Positions 53,339 through 62,598 of a DNA stretch of 64,000 nt are shown piece after piece. The notes under the pieces were generated by a model, which did no database searches, had not been told where the DNA came from, and worked only from the letters and a program-made list of their open reading frames with translations. Made by a program: the position numbers and the translations under genes. The first letter of the stretch is position 1. Each line of letters starts with the position of its first letter. The stretch spans positions 930,001 to 994,000 of the forward strand of contig NZ_CP114286.1 in assembly GCF_027111275.1 (NCBI RefSeq). The letters run 5' to 3'. The stretch is from Flavobacterium luteolum (GTDB lineage Bacteria; Bacteroidota; Bacteroidia; Flavobacteriales; Flavobacteriaceae).

Positions 53339-53755
53339 TTAAATAACAGTACCTTTTAAAGTAAGTACTTTTGGTGTTGTTTCTGCACTAGTTGTTACAG
53401 TAACTGTTTTTGTAAAAGCACCTTTGTTTGCAGCATTGTAAGTTGCAGTAACTTTTCCAGATTTTCCAGCCTGAATTGGTTCTTTTGTGTAATCTGTAGC
53501 TGTACAGCCGCAAGATCCTTGCACGTTTGTAATCACTACAGCCGTTTTTCCAGTATTTTTAAATTCGTAAACAATTGCTTTTGGAGTTCCTTGCGGAATT
53601 TGTCCAACATCAATTGTTTCTGCTTTCCAAGCAATTGTAGAAGCTGCAGTTCCTGAAATCTCAGTTTCTGAAACTAAAGATTGTACGGGAGCAATTGCTG
53701 AAAAAGACATTAGGCCTAAAGCCAAAGCTAACATCGAAATTTTGATCATTTTCAT
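53339..53755 (-). CDS. DUF1573 secreted protein
   Basis: A 138-residue protein with a signal peptide (MKMIKISMLALALGLMSFSAIA). The rest is a single Ig-like DUF1573 domain: AIVYEFKNTGKTAVVITNVQGSCGCTATDY, then GKSGKVTATYNAANKGAFTKTVTVTTSA and LKGTVI. The GSCGC motif is diagnostic. The function of this widespread Bacteroidota family is unknown. It is divergent from a two-component system and has its own terminator. Confidence 0.92.
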   Translation of the reverse strand: MKMIKISMLALALGLMSFSAIAPVQSLVSETEISGTAASTIAWKAETIDVGQIPQGTPKAIVYEFKNTGKTAVVITNVQGSCGCTATDYTKEPIQAGKSGKVTATYNAANKGAFTKTVTVTTSAETTPKVLTLKGTVI

Positions 53756-53797
53756 AACGGATATATTTAAAATGGTTTATAGTTCATTTTGATATTA

Positions 53798-53805
53798 CAA
53801 AGGTA
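53798..53805 (-). promoter_or_regulatory. -7 box for the DUF1573 gene
   Basis: The minus strand reads TACCTTTG, an exact TAnnTTTG, about 43 bp before the ATG. A TTG (53821-53819) lies only 13 nt upstream, so the -33 box is doubtful. Confidence 0.48.
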
Positions 53806-53919
53806 ATTCAGACAAATTCAAGTCGCTGTTAACTGGTTTCAAACGTTTGTTAATGACTTGTTAACCGCCCATTTTTAGGCTAAAATTGATTAATATTACA
53901 CTCTCAAAAATCTTTATTC

Positions 53920-55185
53920 TTGAAAATTAATAAACTCAACAGCATCATTATCTTAGGATTAGTCGCTATCATTAGTATTTTGGTAGCGCAATTGCTTTGG
54001 ACAAAAGAAGCTTTTACAATCGAACAAAAAAAGCTCAGCCAAAAAGCGCATATTGCTTTATTGGAAGTAGCTAAAAAATTATACGAAGGAACCAACCACG
54101 AACTTCCTGTTCAAAATCCAGTTCAGAAAATTGCAAACGATTATTATATCGTAAATGTGGATAATGAATTTGAACCCGATATTTTAGAGTTTTATCTAAA
54201 AACGGAATTCAAAAAAATGAATATCACCACCGATTTCGAATATGCGATGTACAACTGCCAAAGCGACGAAATGATCTATGGAGATTATATTTCGCTTTAT
54301 AAGAAAAAAGCAGAATGTAAAAAAACTGTTTACTTCCCAAAACATAAAAATCTGGTTTATTATTTTGCTGTGCGTTTTCCCAATGAAACGACCTATTTAT
54401 TTAGTTCAATGCGCTTTTGGTTTATCCTTTCAACTGCATTGATTCTGATTTTATTGATTTACGTTTATTCAATTTTTAAACTTTTACAGCATAAAAAATA
54501 TTCAGAATTGCAGCGTGATTTCATTAATAATATGACGCATGAATTTAAAACACCTTTGGCTTCTATTCTGATTGCGTCAAAATATCTGATTGAACAAAAA
54601 CCAATTAAAGAAGATAAAAAACTGTATACTTATACCGACATTATTATCAATCAGGGAAATAAGTTAAATAGCCATATCGAAAAGATTCTAAATATTGCAA
54701 AGTCTGATTATGCTCCTTTAGAGCTTAAAAAAGAAAATATTTTAATGGTTCCGATTATTGAAGAAGCAATAGAAAACATTAAATTAAACTATCCTGAAGC
54801 TTCAATTGCAATTGAAACTGTTTCAAAAGAATATTTAATTGAAACAGATACTTTTCATTTTGCTAATTTAGTTTACAATTTGCTGGATAATGCAATTAAA
54901 TACTGTAACGAAAAGCCAGAGGTTACGATAAAAATCATCGAAAATAATAACTGCTTAAAATTGGAGTTTACTGATAACGGAATTGGAATTAATCCTAAAA
55001 AAATATCTTTTATCTTTGATAAGTTTTACCGCGTTCAGAACGAAAAAAGTAACGAAGTGAACGGATTTGGACTTGGTTTATATTATGTAAAAGAAATCTG
55101 TAATCTTCAAAACTGGAAAATAAAAGCCGAAAATAATCAAGAAAAAGGTATCACTATAACTTTATCAATTCCTTACAAAAAATGA
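53920..55185 (+). CDS. Sensor histidine kinase (RprX-like)
   Basis: A 421-residue inner-membrane kinase starting at TTG 53920 (MKINKLNSIIILGLV). Helix 1 (8-27) and helix 2 (166-187) bracket a periplasmic domain with several Cys (Cys113, Cys133). The phosphoacceptor His207 lies in FINNMTHEFKTPLASI. The ATPase has LLDNAIKYCNE, DNGIGI, FDKFYRV and GFGLGLYYVKEI. It overlaps the regulator gene by four bases (ATGA). Layout and motifs resemble Bacteroidota RprX. Confidence 0.9.
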   Translation: MKINKLNSIIILGLVAIISILVAQLLWTKEAFTIEQKKLSQKAHIALLEVAKKLYEGTNHELPVQNPVQKIANDYYIVNVDNEFEPDILEFYLKTEFKKMNITTDFEYAMYNCQSDEMIYGDYISLYKKKAECKKTVYFPKHKNLVYYFAVRFPNETTYLFSSMRFWFILSTALILILLIYVYSIFKLLQHKKYSELQRDFINNMTHEFKTPLASILIASKYLIEQKPIKEDKKLYTYTDIIINQGNKLNSHIEKILNIAKSDYAPLELKKENILMVPIIEEAIENIKLNYPEASIAIETVSKEYLIETDTFHFANLVYNLLDNAIKYCNEKPEVTIKIIENNNCLKLEFTDNGIGINPKKISFIFDKFYRVQNEKSNEVNGFGLGLYYVKEICNLQNWKIKAENNQEKGITITLSIPYKK

Positions 55186-55868
55186 GAAATTTCAAAATAC
55201 TATATGCCGAAGATGATGAAACCCTAGCGTTTTTAACCAAAGATAATTTGGAGCAAAACAATTATGAGGTAATACATTGTTCAGACGGAAAATCAGCTTT
55301 GAAAATTTTTGAGGAAGAAGAATTCGATATTTGCATTTTTGATATTATGATGCCAAAAATGGACGGTTTTGAACTTGCTGAAGCGGTTCGAAAAATTGAT
55401 CTTGATGTTCCTATTATTTTTCTTTCTGCCAAAACTTTAAAGGAAGATCGCATTAAAGGCCTGCGTTTAGGCGCCGATGATTATTTAATAAAGCCTTTTA
55501 GTATTGAAGAATTGCTTTTGAAAATTGAAATTTTCTTAAAACGTTCACAGAAAAATATCCCGACTGCAAAAACGATTTACGAAGTTGGTAAATATCACTT
55601 TGACACCAAAAACTTTATTCTTTTCAATGATGAAGAAAAAGTTGGTTTGACACAGCGTGAAGCCGAATTATTGAAACTTTTTCTAGACCATAAAAATTCC
55701 GTTTTGAAAAGAGAACAGATTTTAACTTCTTTATGGGGAACAGATGACTACTTTATGGGAAGAAGTCTAGATGTTTTTATTTCACGTTTGCGTAAAATCT
55801 TAGCAAACGAACAAGGAATTTCGATAGAAAACCTACATGGAATTGGGTTTAGGTTTTCGATTGGGTAA
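55182..55868 (+). CDS. OmpR-family response regulator (RprY-like)
   Basis: A 228-residue DNA-binding regulator. The receiver domain has DD (11-12), phospho-acceptor Asp54 (CIFDIMMPKMDG), Thr/Ser in FLSAK and Lys in LIKPFS. A C-terminal winged helix follows (VGLTQREAELLKLFLDHKNSVLKREQIL, SLDVFISRLRKIL). It is coupled to the preceding kinase by a 4-bp overlap. Targets unknown. Confidence 0.93.
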   Translation: MRNFKILYAEDDETLAFLTKDNLEQNNYEVIHCSDGKSALKIFEEEEFDICIFDIMMPKMDGFELAEAVRKIDLDVPIIFLSAKTLKEDRIKGLRLGADDYLIKPFSIEELLLKIEIFLKRSQKNIPTAKTIYEVGKYHFDTKNFILFNDEEKVGLTQREAELLKLFLDHKNSVLKREQILTSLWGTDDYFMGRSLDVFISRLRKILANEQGISIENLHGIGFRFSIG

Positions 55869-55900
55869 AAGCATTCCTTGGTTCTATAAACACACCGTTT

Positions 55901-56293
55901 GTCATTCCGACGGAGGAGGAATCTCCGCGGCAATATTCTACAAAGCTATTCCAATCTTTGGCGAGCTACTTACGGAGATTCCTCGTTCCTCGGAATGACA
56001 TACAGAACTTAAATACTTTAAATCAACTACAGTAACCACAAAGTTTTGTCATTCCGACGGAGGAGGAATCTCCGCGGTGATATTCTACAAAGCTATTCCA
56101 ATCTTTGGTGAGCTACTTACGGGGATTCCTCGTTCCTCGGAATGACATACAGAACTTAAATACTTTAAATCAACTACAGTAACCACAAAGTTTTGTCATT
56201 CCGACGAAGGAGGAATCTCCGTGGTGATATTCTACAAAGCTATTCCACTCTTTGGTGAGCTACTTACGGAGATTCCTCCTTCGTCGGAATGAC
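55901..56293. repeat. Three tandem 147-bp units, each with a 27-bp inverted repeat
   Basis: Units start at 55901, 56048 and 56195 (147 bp apart). Each begins GTCATTCCGACGGAGGAGGA or a close variant and has an inverted arm ending GGAATGAC about 99 bp later; a 48-bp linker joins units. In the third unit the two arms are perfect complements; in the first two they differ at a few bases. This is all the 455-bp gap between genes contains. Confidence 0.93.
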
Positions 56294-56323
56294 AAACTAG
56301 ACTTGAAAAACTTTGTCTTCGAA

Positions 56324-56629
56324 TTAATACTCCAAAAATTTCAATTCAGGATTTATAGTTTTAATTAAATCAATTTTCTTTTCTCTCCTCCACCCTTTAA
56401 TTTCTTTCTCCCTCGGAATCGCTTCTTGAATCCAAGTAAATTTTTCGTAATAAAGTAAGAACTCGACATTGTATTTCGAAGCAAAAGTTTTATTGTTCAA
56501 TAAAATATTCTCTTTATGCTTTATTAACTTCTTTTTTAAATTGTTAGTAACTCCAACATAAAAAACAGATTTTGCTTTATTTGTCAAAATATAAATGAAA
56601 TACGTATGAAAACCTTCTTGTAAATGCAT
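56324..56629 (-). CDS. GIY-YIG nuclease-superfamily protein
   Basis: A 101-residue protein. The ATG at 56629 (MHLQEGFHTYFIYILTNK) is preferred over an upstream TTG. It shows a GIY-YIG core: FIYILTNK, FYVGVTNNLKKKLIKHKE, then FTWIQEAIPREKEIKGWRREKKIDLIKTINPE, like the small UPF0213-type family. The first GIY motif is modified (FIY). These stand-alone proteins have no known role. It ends 30 bp from the three-copy repeat array. Confidence 0.85.
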   Translation of the reverse strand: MHLQEGFHTYFIYILTNKAKSVFYVGVTNNLKKKLIKHKENILLNNKTFASKYNVEFLLYYEKFTWIQEAIPREKEIKGWRREKKIDLIKTINPELKFLEY

Positions 56630-56724
56630 AAATTTAAATAATGACAATACTACTAAAAATAAAGAAAAATCTGTAAATTACTTTTAGAAAAACTTTGTAT
56701 TTTTAATATCTAATTTTCTTGGAT

Positions 56725-57489
56725 ATGAAATTACATCATTTGCGAAATGCCTCTTTGGTAATTGAAACAGAAAAGCATGTCATTTTAGTTGACCCAATGT
56801 TAGGTAAAAGAAAAACAATTCCACCTTTTACTATTTTCAGATACAAACCAAAACGAAATCCGCTGGTGGCTTTGCCAAAAAACAGCCGCGACATCTTAAG
56901 CCGTGTGACGCATTGTTTGATTACGCATTTGCATCCAGATCACATTGACAAAGCAGGTGAAGTTTTTTTGAGAAGAAAAAGCATTCCTGTTATCTGCAGT
57001 TCAAAAGATGAAAAAGCACTTGTACAACGAGGACTGAGTGTCATTCAAACTTTGGAATATTGGGAACCTCAAAAATTTCTTGACGGAAAAATCACCGGAA
57101 TTCCAGCAATTCACGGCTACGGATTTGTTGCTAAATTAATGGGAAATGTAATGGGATTTCTTATCGAACTGGCAGATCAAAAATCTATTTATATTAGTTC
57201 TGATACCATTTTTACAGAGCATGTAAACAAAGTATTAACGCAGCTTAAACCAGACATTTCGATTGTTGCCTGCGGAACCGCAAGATTAGATATTGGACAG
57301 CCTTTATTAATGCGAATGAATGATATTCTAAAATTTGTCACACTAGCTCCAGGGAAAGTTCTTGCTAATCATTTAGAAGCATTAAATCATTGTCCAACGA
57401 CACGATTACAATTGAGAACAGCTCTTTCAGATCATGGACTTCTAAGCAAAACTTCTATTCCGAATGACGGAGAATGTATTGAATATTAG
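56725..57489 (+). CDS. Metallo-beta-lactamase-fold hydrolase (UlaG-like)
   Basis: A 254-residue cytoplasmic hydrolase. ATG 56725 is preferred over a TTG two codons earlier. The metal-binding motif is THLHPDHID (His68, His70, Asp72, His73). Later ligands are suggested by AIHGYG, SSDTIF and NHLEALNHC. This layout is that of UlaG-like/YcfI-type MBL proteins. Substrate unknown. It is followed closely by a small membrane protein gene. Confidence 0.86.
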   Translation: MKLHHLRNASLVIETEKHVILVDPMLGKRKTIPPFTIFRYKPKRNPLVALPKNSRDILSRVTHCLITHLHPDHIDKAGEVFLRRKSIPVICSSKDEKALVQRGLSVIQTLEYWEPQKFLDGKITGIPAIHGYGFVAKLMGNVMGFLIELADQKSIYISSDTIFTEHVNKVLTQLKPDISIVACGTARLDIGQPLLMRMNDILKFVTLAPGKVLANHLEALNHCPTTRLQLRTALSDHGLLSKTSIPNDGECIEY

Positions 57490-57577
57490 CTTAAAAAATT
57501 AAGCCTTTTTTTTGTATACTTTTATTTCTTATTCTCTCATAAATATTATATTTGGTTCGCTAACCAAATCAAAACAA

Positions 57578-58108
57578 ATGGACGATTTCTTAAGGAGAAT
57601 ACAATTAATTAAAGACATTTCTATACAATTGCCCGTTTCAAAAATAGATTTTACAAAAAAATTCAAAGACAATGTTGATGAATCAGATTTAGGATATGAA
57701 CCTTTTGAAATGCTAAAATCTTCTAACAATGAATACAAAGGGAATATTCTTAACAACAATTTCGAATTAAAAAAAAGAAGGAAATTTTTTGACACTAATT
57801 ACTCGTTTGCAAAAGTAAAAGGTGAACTTAAGGAAGAAAATAATACTCTAGATGTAAAACTTGAAATAAATGCTTTTGGAAAACGAATGATAGCATTCTT
57901 CGCTTTTGCCTTTATTTTTTATCTAATCTTTTTTACAGGTGCCATTTTTTCTGCAAGTGAAACTAATGTTCCATTTTTTATTTTGCCTTTTCTTCTAGTC
58001 CATATGTGTTTTATGCTCGGGATTCCTTATTTTGTTATGAGAAGAAGTGTAAAAAGAATGATTTACGATTTAGAAAGAGACTTACATTATTGGGTAACCA
58101 AAAACTAA
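57578..58108 (+). CDS. Two-helix membrane protein of unknown function
   Basis: A 176-residue protein starting at ATG 57578 (MDDFLRRIQLIKDISIQ); a TTG 66 bp earlier is less likely. About 100 soluble residues precede two membrane segments (about 107-125 and 133-152) and a basic tail (MRRSVKRMIYDLERDLHYW). A small hairpin (TTGGTT / AACCAA, 57551-57566) lies just before the start. I do not recognise the family. Confidence 0.62.
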   Translation: MDDFLRRIQLIKDISIQLPVSKIDFTKKFKDNVDESDLGYEPFEMLKSSNNEYKGNILNNNFELKKRRKFFDTNYSFAKVKGELKEENNTLDVKLEINAFGKRMIAFFAFAFIFYLIFFTGAIFSASETNVPFFILPFLLVHMCFMLGIPYFVMRRSVKRMIYDLERDLHYWVTKN

Positions 58109-58117
58109 TTATTACTT

Positions 58118-60322
58118 TTAAAGAACAAGTAATCCAAACTCACGTAAAGTGTTTACAGGTCTAGAATACCAAAACAATTCGAAATCTTCTAATTCGGTTT
58201 CAAAATCATTTTTAACCTCCTGAAAAGTATAACTTTTAGAGCCAGAAACGGCTATTTTTAATAAAATTGAAGTTAGCCACTCGCCTTCTTCTTTACTCGT
58301 TTGGATATCGAAACTTTCTTTTTTATCATGAAAAGTTAGCGACATCATTTCCCAACTTCTTCCTTTTTTTGATTTTGTAAAGATTTCTGCAGCGGGTTTT
58401 CCTCCAAGCCAAACCACTTTTGCATTTGGTTTTGTATTGAAATCGTTTTGTTCTTCTAATGCATTAAAAATAAAATCGGGATGGATTTTGGTTTTCGGAA
58501 TTTTAAAATCAAACCAATCCTGAAGTTCGTAATCAAAACAGATTCCGTGCATGAAATTAAAAAGCGATTTTTTTAATCCGAAACTGAACTTGTCGTGATT
58601 GATTCCTGTTGCATCGATATATTCAATATCATTATTTGCGAAAGTTCCAATCGTTTCCGTTTTTTTGGTCACGCCAAATTGTTCCGGATACAACCCAACT
58701 GGACTATGTGCCGTTAAAGCAAATTGATGCCAAAATCCAGACTGCAAAACTCCAGCTTCAAATAATTGGCGAACCATCTCAAGACTATCCACCGTTTCCT
58801 GAATGGTTTGCGTTGGATATCCATACATCAAATAAGCATGAACCATAATTCCAGCTTCGGTAAAATTACGAGTTACTTTTGCGACTTGTTCGACGGTAAC
58901 ACCTTTATCAATTAATTTCAACAATCGATCTGAAGCGACTTCCAAACCTCCTGAAACTGCAATACAGCCAGAAGCTTTTAGCAATAGACATAAATCTTTT
59001 GAGAAGCTTTTTTCAAAACGAATATTTGTCCACCAGGTTACCGCAAGTTTTCTTTTTAGAATTTCAAGAGCCAAAGCACGCATTAAAGCGGGCGGAGCAG
59101 CTTCATCTACAAAATGAAATCCGTTTTGACCTGTCTGCTCGATTAATTCCTCCATTCGATCGCAAAGCAAACTTGCCGCAACAGGCTCATAAACTTTTAT
59201 ATAATCTAAAGAAATATCACAGAAAGTACATTTTCCCCAATAACATCCATGAGCCATTGTGAGTTTATTCCAACGTCCATCGCTCCACATTCTGTGCATC
59301 GGATTTACAATTTCGATAACCGAAATATATTTATCCAAAGGCAGATCGGAGTAATCTGGGGTTCCAACTTGAGATTGTTTATAATCGTGTTTTAGAGAAT
59401 TATTTTTATAGATAACTTCACCTTTTTCTAACAAAAATGTTCTTTTAAAAGAATCAGAATCAGGATTTTCTAAATGAAAAATCAGTTCTTCAATTGGCAC
59501 TTCTCCATCATCTAATGTGATAAAATCAAAAAACTCAAAAACGCGTTTATCTGAAAGCGAACGTAATTCTGTATTTGGAAAACCTCCTCCCATCGAAATC
59601 TTAATTTCGGGATGGTTTTGTTTTACCCATTGTGCACAACGAAACGCACTATATAAATTTCCTGGAAAAGGAACAGAAATTAGAAATAAAGTTGGTTTTA
59701 CAGCTCCAATTTTAGCTTTCAAAAGTGAAATTAAAATCGAATCGATATAAGTTGGCTTTTGCTGCAAAGCTTTATATAATTCGTCAAACGAGTTGGCACT
59801 TCGTCCTAAACGCTCAGCATATCGGCTGAAGCCAAAATTCTCATCAACACATTCGACAATAAAATCTGAAATATCTTCGAGATATAAAGTCGCCAAATGT
59901 TTAGCTTTATCTTGAGTTCCCATTGAACCAAAAGCCCAGTCGAGTTCTTCCAATTGCGCAAAACGAGAAGCTTCGGGCAGAAAATCTTCCTGACAAATCT
60001 GCAAAGCCAAAGTTGGATTTTTTCCTTGCAGAAACTGAATGACAGGATCGATTGTTTTGATGTATTCGTCTTGAAGAGCAAAAATGCGTTTTGAATTATC
60101 TGAGATTTCGTTTCCAACAGCTTCAAACTTGAAACCTGAAACTTGAAACAAATCAATCAATCCTTTCCTAGAAAACAATTCCAAAATCACATCAATACCC
60201 AAATCTGCTTGAACCGATTCGATATTTTTGGTATTCAGAAAACCTTTTATATAAGCCGTTGCCGGATACGGTGTATTCAGTTGGGTAAAAGGAGGCGTAA
60301 TTACAAAAAGTTTCGTTTTCAA
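58118..60322 (-). CDS. B12-binding-type radical SAM protein
   Basis: A 734-residue enzyme. An N-terminal portion with Rossmann-like strands (FVITPPFTQLNTPYP, TLFLISVPFPGNLYSAF and ISMGGGFPN) fits a cobalamin-binding-type domain. The radical SAM core has MAHGCYWGKCTFCDIS: Cys360, Cys365 and Cys368, a CX4CX2C spacing instead of CX3CX2C. GGLEVASDRLLKLIDKG and YLMYGYPTQTIQETVDSL are typical of the core. A C-terminal domain of about 150 residues follows. A heptamer array (60121-60148) lies inside codons 58-67. The substrate is not predictable. A -7 box (TATTTTTG, minus, 60349-60342) precedes it. Confidence 0.85.
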   Translation of the reverse strand: MKTKLFVITPPFTQLNTPYPATAYIKGFLNTKNIESVQADLGIDVILELFSRKGLIDLFQVSGFKFEAVGNEISDNSKRIFALQDEYIKTIDPVIQFLQGKNPTLALQICQEDFLPEASRFAQLEELDWAFGSMGTQDKAKHLATLYLEDISDFIVECVDENFGFSRYAERLGRSANSFDELYKALQQKPTYIDSILISLLKAKIGAVKPTLFLISVPFPGNLYSAFRCAQWVKQNHPEIKISMGGGFPNTELRSLSDKRVFEFFDFITLDDGEVPIEELIFHLENPDSDSFKRTFLLEKGEVIYKNNSLKHDYKQSQVGTPDYSDLPLDKYISVIEIVNPMHRMWSDGRWNKLTMAHGCYWGKCTFCDISLDYIKVYEPVAASLLCDRMEELIEQTGQNGFHFVDEAAPPALMRALALEILKRKLAVTWWTNIRFEKSFSKDLCLLLKASGCIAVSGGLEVASDRLLKLIDKGVTVEQVAKVTRNFTEAGIMVHAYLMYGYPTQTIQETVDSLEMVRQLFEAGVLQSGFWHQFALTAHSPVGLYPEQFGVTKKTETIGTFANNDIEYIDATGINHDKFSFGLKKSLFNFMHGICFDYELQDWFDFKIPKTKIHPDFIFNALEEQNDFNTKPNAKVVWLGGKPAAEIFTKSKKGRSWEMMSLTFHDKKESFDIQTSKEEGEWLTSILLKIAVSGSKSYTFQEVKNDFETELEDFELFWYSRPVNTLREFGLLVL

Positions 60323-60409
60323 AAGGGATTGTTTTTTTTTGCAAAAATACGGGTTATTGTGGATTTTTTACTGAAAAGATTTTATTCGCTTGGGTTTTGA
60401 TTTTTTAAT

Positions 60410-60438
60410 TTGGTTTTGTAGATATTTAATTACATTTG
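60410..60438 (+). promoter_or_regulatory. Promoter for the propeller/T9SS gene
   Basis: TTG (60410-60412), 18 nt, then TACATTTG (60431-60438). The predicted transcript starts about 14 nt before ATG 60459, which argues against the longer frame from 60390. Confidence 0.66.
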
Positions 60439-60458
60439 CGACATTCCAAATCATAACA

Positions 60459-62525
60459 ATGAAACAAAAATTACTTCTATTTTTTATATTTTTCACTGCC
60501 TCAATTTCAGCACAAAGCATTCAATGGCAAAATACTATCGGCGGTAATGATTATGATTGGTGCGATTTCATAGAAAAAACAAATGATGGAAATTACATTT
60601 CCGGAGGTTATTCTTATTCTAATATTTCGGGAGATAAAAATGAAAATTCAAGAGGCCAAAATGATTTTTGGCTCTTTAAACTTGATAATTTAACTGGAAA
60701 TTTATTATGGCAAAAAACCATTGGTGGCAATAGTAATGATCACTTAGTTTCTGCGAAAGAAACGACAGATGGAGGTTATATACTAGGAGGATATAGTTCT
60801 TCAGGAATTTCTGGAGAAAAAACTCAAAATTCTAGAGGGGGCGATGATTACTGGATTGTAAAGCTTGATTCTAACAGAAATATTATTTGGGACAAAACCT
60901 ACGGAGGAACCGGAACAGATCGAGTAACCTCCATAATTGAAACTGAAGATGGAGGGTATTTAATTGGAGGAGAATCTGATTCTAATATTTCTGGTGATAA
61001 AACTGAAAATTCTAAAGGAGGTATTGATATCTGGCTTATCAAGATAGATAATCTAGGGGCTATTGTCTGGCAAAAAACATTAGGAGGAAATAATTTCGAT
61101 TTAATTTCGTGTATCAGCAAAACAAATGACCATAATTATGTTTTAGCGGCATCTTCCAGTTCGAATATATCGGGTAATAAAACTCAAAACTCTAAAGGGA
61201 TTTCCGATTACTGGATTTTAAAACTTGACCTTAATGGATCGATCATTTGGCAAAATACTATTGGTGGCAATAATGGTGATTATGCAAAAACAGTAATCGT
61301 TACACCAGATGGAAATTATTTAATTGGAGGCGATTCTTCTTCAGGAATTTCTGGCGATAAAACAGAAAAGACCCTTAATAATTCTACAGATGTCTGGCTT
61401 GTCAAATTAGATAGTAATGGACAATTAATCTGGCAGAAGAATTTTGGAGGAGATAGTACGGAAATTTTTGCTAATATGCGAGCAACTTCTGACAATGGTT
61501 TGGTTCTTGGAATTATGTCCTACTCAGGAATTTCTGGAATCAAAACAGAAGCTTCTCAAGGCGATCGCGATTATTGGATTGTAAAATTAGATGTAAATAA
61601 TGTAGTAGAATGGGACAAAAGTTTTGGAGGATCTAGTCTTGATCAAACACAATCAATAATTCAATCGAATGACGGCTCGTATGTCGTTGCAGGTTGGTCA
61701 CAATCTAATATTTCTGGAGATAAAACTGAAAATAAAAGTGGGTTACAAGATTTTTGGATTCTTAAATTTAGTGTCTGCAATACCTCAAAACCAGCAGCAG
61801 ATTCTCAGCAATCTTTCTGCATACAACAAAACGCAACTTTAAGCGATATTCAAGTTATTGGACAAAATCTAAAATGGTTTGACACTTTTTTTTCGGCATC
61901 TACTTTACCCGAGACAACTTTATTAGAAAGCCGCGTTTATTATGTTTCTCAAACCTTGAATAACTGCGAAAGCGAAAGATTACCTGTTACTGTAAAAATA
62001 CAAGATACACCACTTCCATCTGCCAATTCTCCACAGCAGTTTTGCATTCAAAAAAATGCAAAAATTAGTGATATTGCAATAAATGGCCAAAGCATTAAAT
62101 GGTACGAAAGTTCTTCCTCTACAAGTCATTTATCAGAATCAACTTCATTAGAAAATGGAATTACTTATTATGCTTCTCAAACAGTAAGTACTTGTGAAAG
62201 TGACAGAATTCCTGTAACAATAAGCATTCTAGAAGCATCAGCTGGAGATTGTATTCGTTTGGTTAATGAAATTCCGTATCCAAAATTCTTTACTCCAAAT
62301 GGAGATAGTTTTAATGATACTTGGACAATTGACCCTGATTATTTAGCTCCTAATTCAACTATTAGAATATTTGATCGTTACGGAAAACTTATTAAAGAAC
62401 TAGGATTAAATACTTCTTGGAACGGAACTTATCTAGGAAATCCAGAACCTGCTTCAGACTATTGGTTCACCGCAACTAGTATAAATGGAAAAGAATATAG
62501 AGGTCATTTTTCTTTAAAGAGATAA
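60459..62525 (+). CDS. T9SS type-B secreted protein with seven propeller-like repeats
   Basis: A 688-residue protein with a signal peptide (ASISAQ). Residues about 20-440 hold seven repeats of roughly 58 residues. Each has a W-Q/D-K/N-x-x-GG motif and a DGxYxxGGxSxSxISGxKT motif. Seven blades suggest a beta-propeller. Two Ig-like CHU_C-associated modules follow (QQSFCIQQNATLSDI and QQFCIQKNAKISDI, each with a Cys pair). The C-terminus is a type-B T9SS sorting domain (KFFTPNGDSFNDTW, IFDRYGKLIKEL, ASDYWFTATSINGKEYRGHFSLKR). It is probably at the cell surface; the ligand is unknown. Confidence 0.9.
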   Translation: MKQKLLLFFIFFTASISAQSIQWQNTIGGNDYDWCDFIEKTNDGNYISGGYSYSNISGDKNENSRGQNDFWLFKLDNLTGNLLWQKTIGGNSNDHLVSAKETTDGGYILGGYSSSGISGEKTQNSRGGDDYWIVKLDSNRNIIWDKTYGGTGTDRVTSIIETEDGGYLIGGESDSNISGDKTENSKGGIDIWLIKIDNLGAIVWQKTLGGNNFDLISCISKTNDHNYVLAASSSSNISGNKTQNSKGISDYWILKLDLNGSIIWQNTIGGNNGDYAKTVIVTPDGNYLIGGDSSSGISGDKTEKTLNNSTDVWLVKLDSNGQLIWQKNFGGDSTEIFANMRATSDNGLVLGIMSYSGISGIKTEASQGDRDYWIVKLDVNNVVEWDKSFGGSSLDQTQSIIQSNDGSYVVAGWSQSNISGDKTENKSGLQDFWILKFSVCNTSKPAADSQQSFCIQQNATLSDIQVIGQNLKWFDTFFSASTLPETTLLESRVYYVSQTLNNCESERLPVTVKIQDTPLPSANSPQQFCIQKNAKISDIAINGQSIKWYESSSSTSHLSESTSLENGITYYASQTVSTCESDRIPVTISILEASAGDCIRLVNEIPYPKFFTPNGDSFNDTWTIDPDYLAPNSTIRIFDRYGKLIKELGLNTSWNGTYLGNPEPASDYWFTATSINGKEYRGHFSLKR

Positions 62526-62531
62526 AGCAAA

Positions 62532-62590
62532 AATCGCAAAAATTTATGTCCAAAAGCAAACTCTTTGCAATTGCATAAATCTTTGCGATT
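62532..62590. terminator. Inverted repeat between convergent genes
   Basis: AATCGCAAAAATTTATG (62532-62548) and CATAAATCTTTGCGATT (62574-62590) pair with one mismatch over a 25-nt loop. No clear T-run, so it may be a 3'-end hairpin or a dispersed repeat. Confidence 0.5.
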
Positions 62591-62598
62591 CCATAATT

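Noticed and set aside
55901..56293. Possible CRISPR array
   Set aside because: Only three 147-bp units with near-identical content, no short repeats with unique spacers and no cas genes.
60390..60458. Longer N-terminus of the propeller protein
   Set aside because: The -7 box at 60431-60438 lies inside this stretch, and the ATG at 60459 gives a clean signal peptide.
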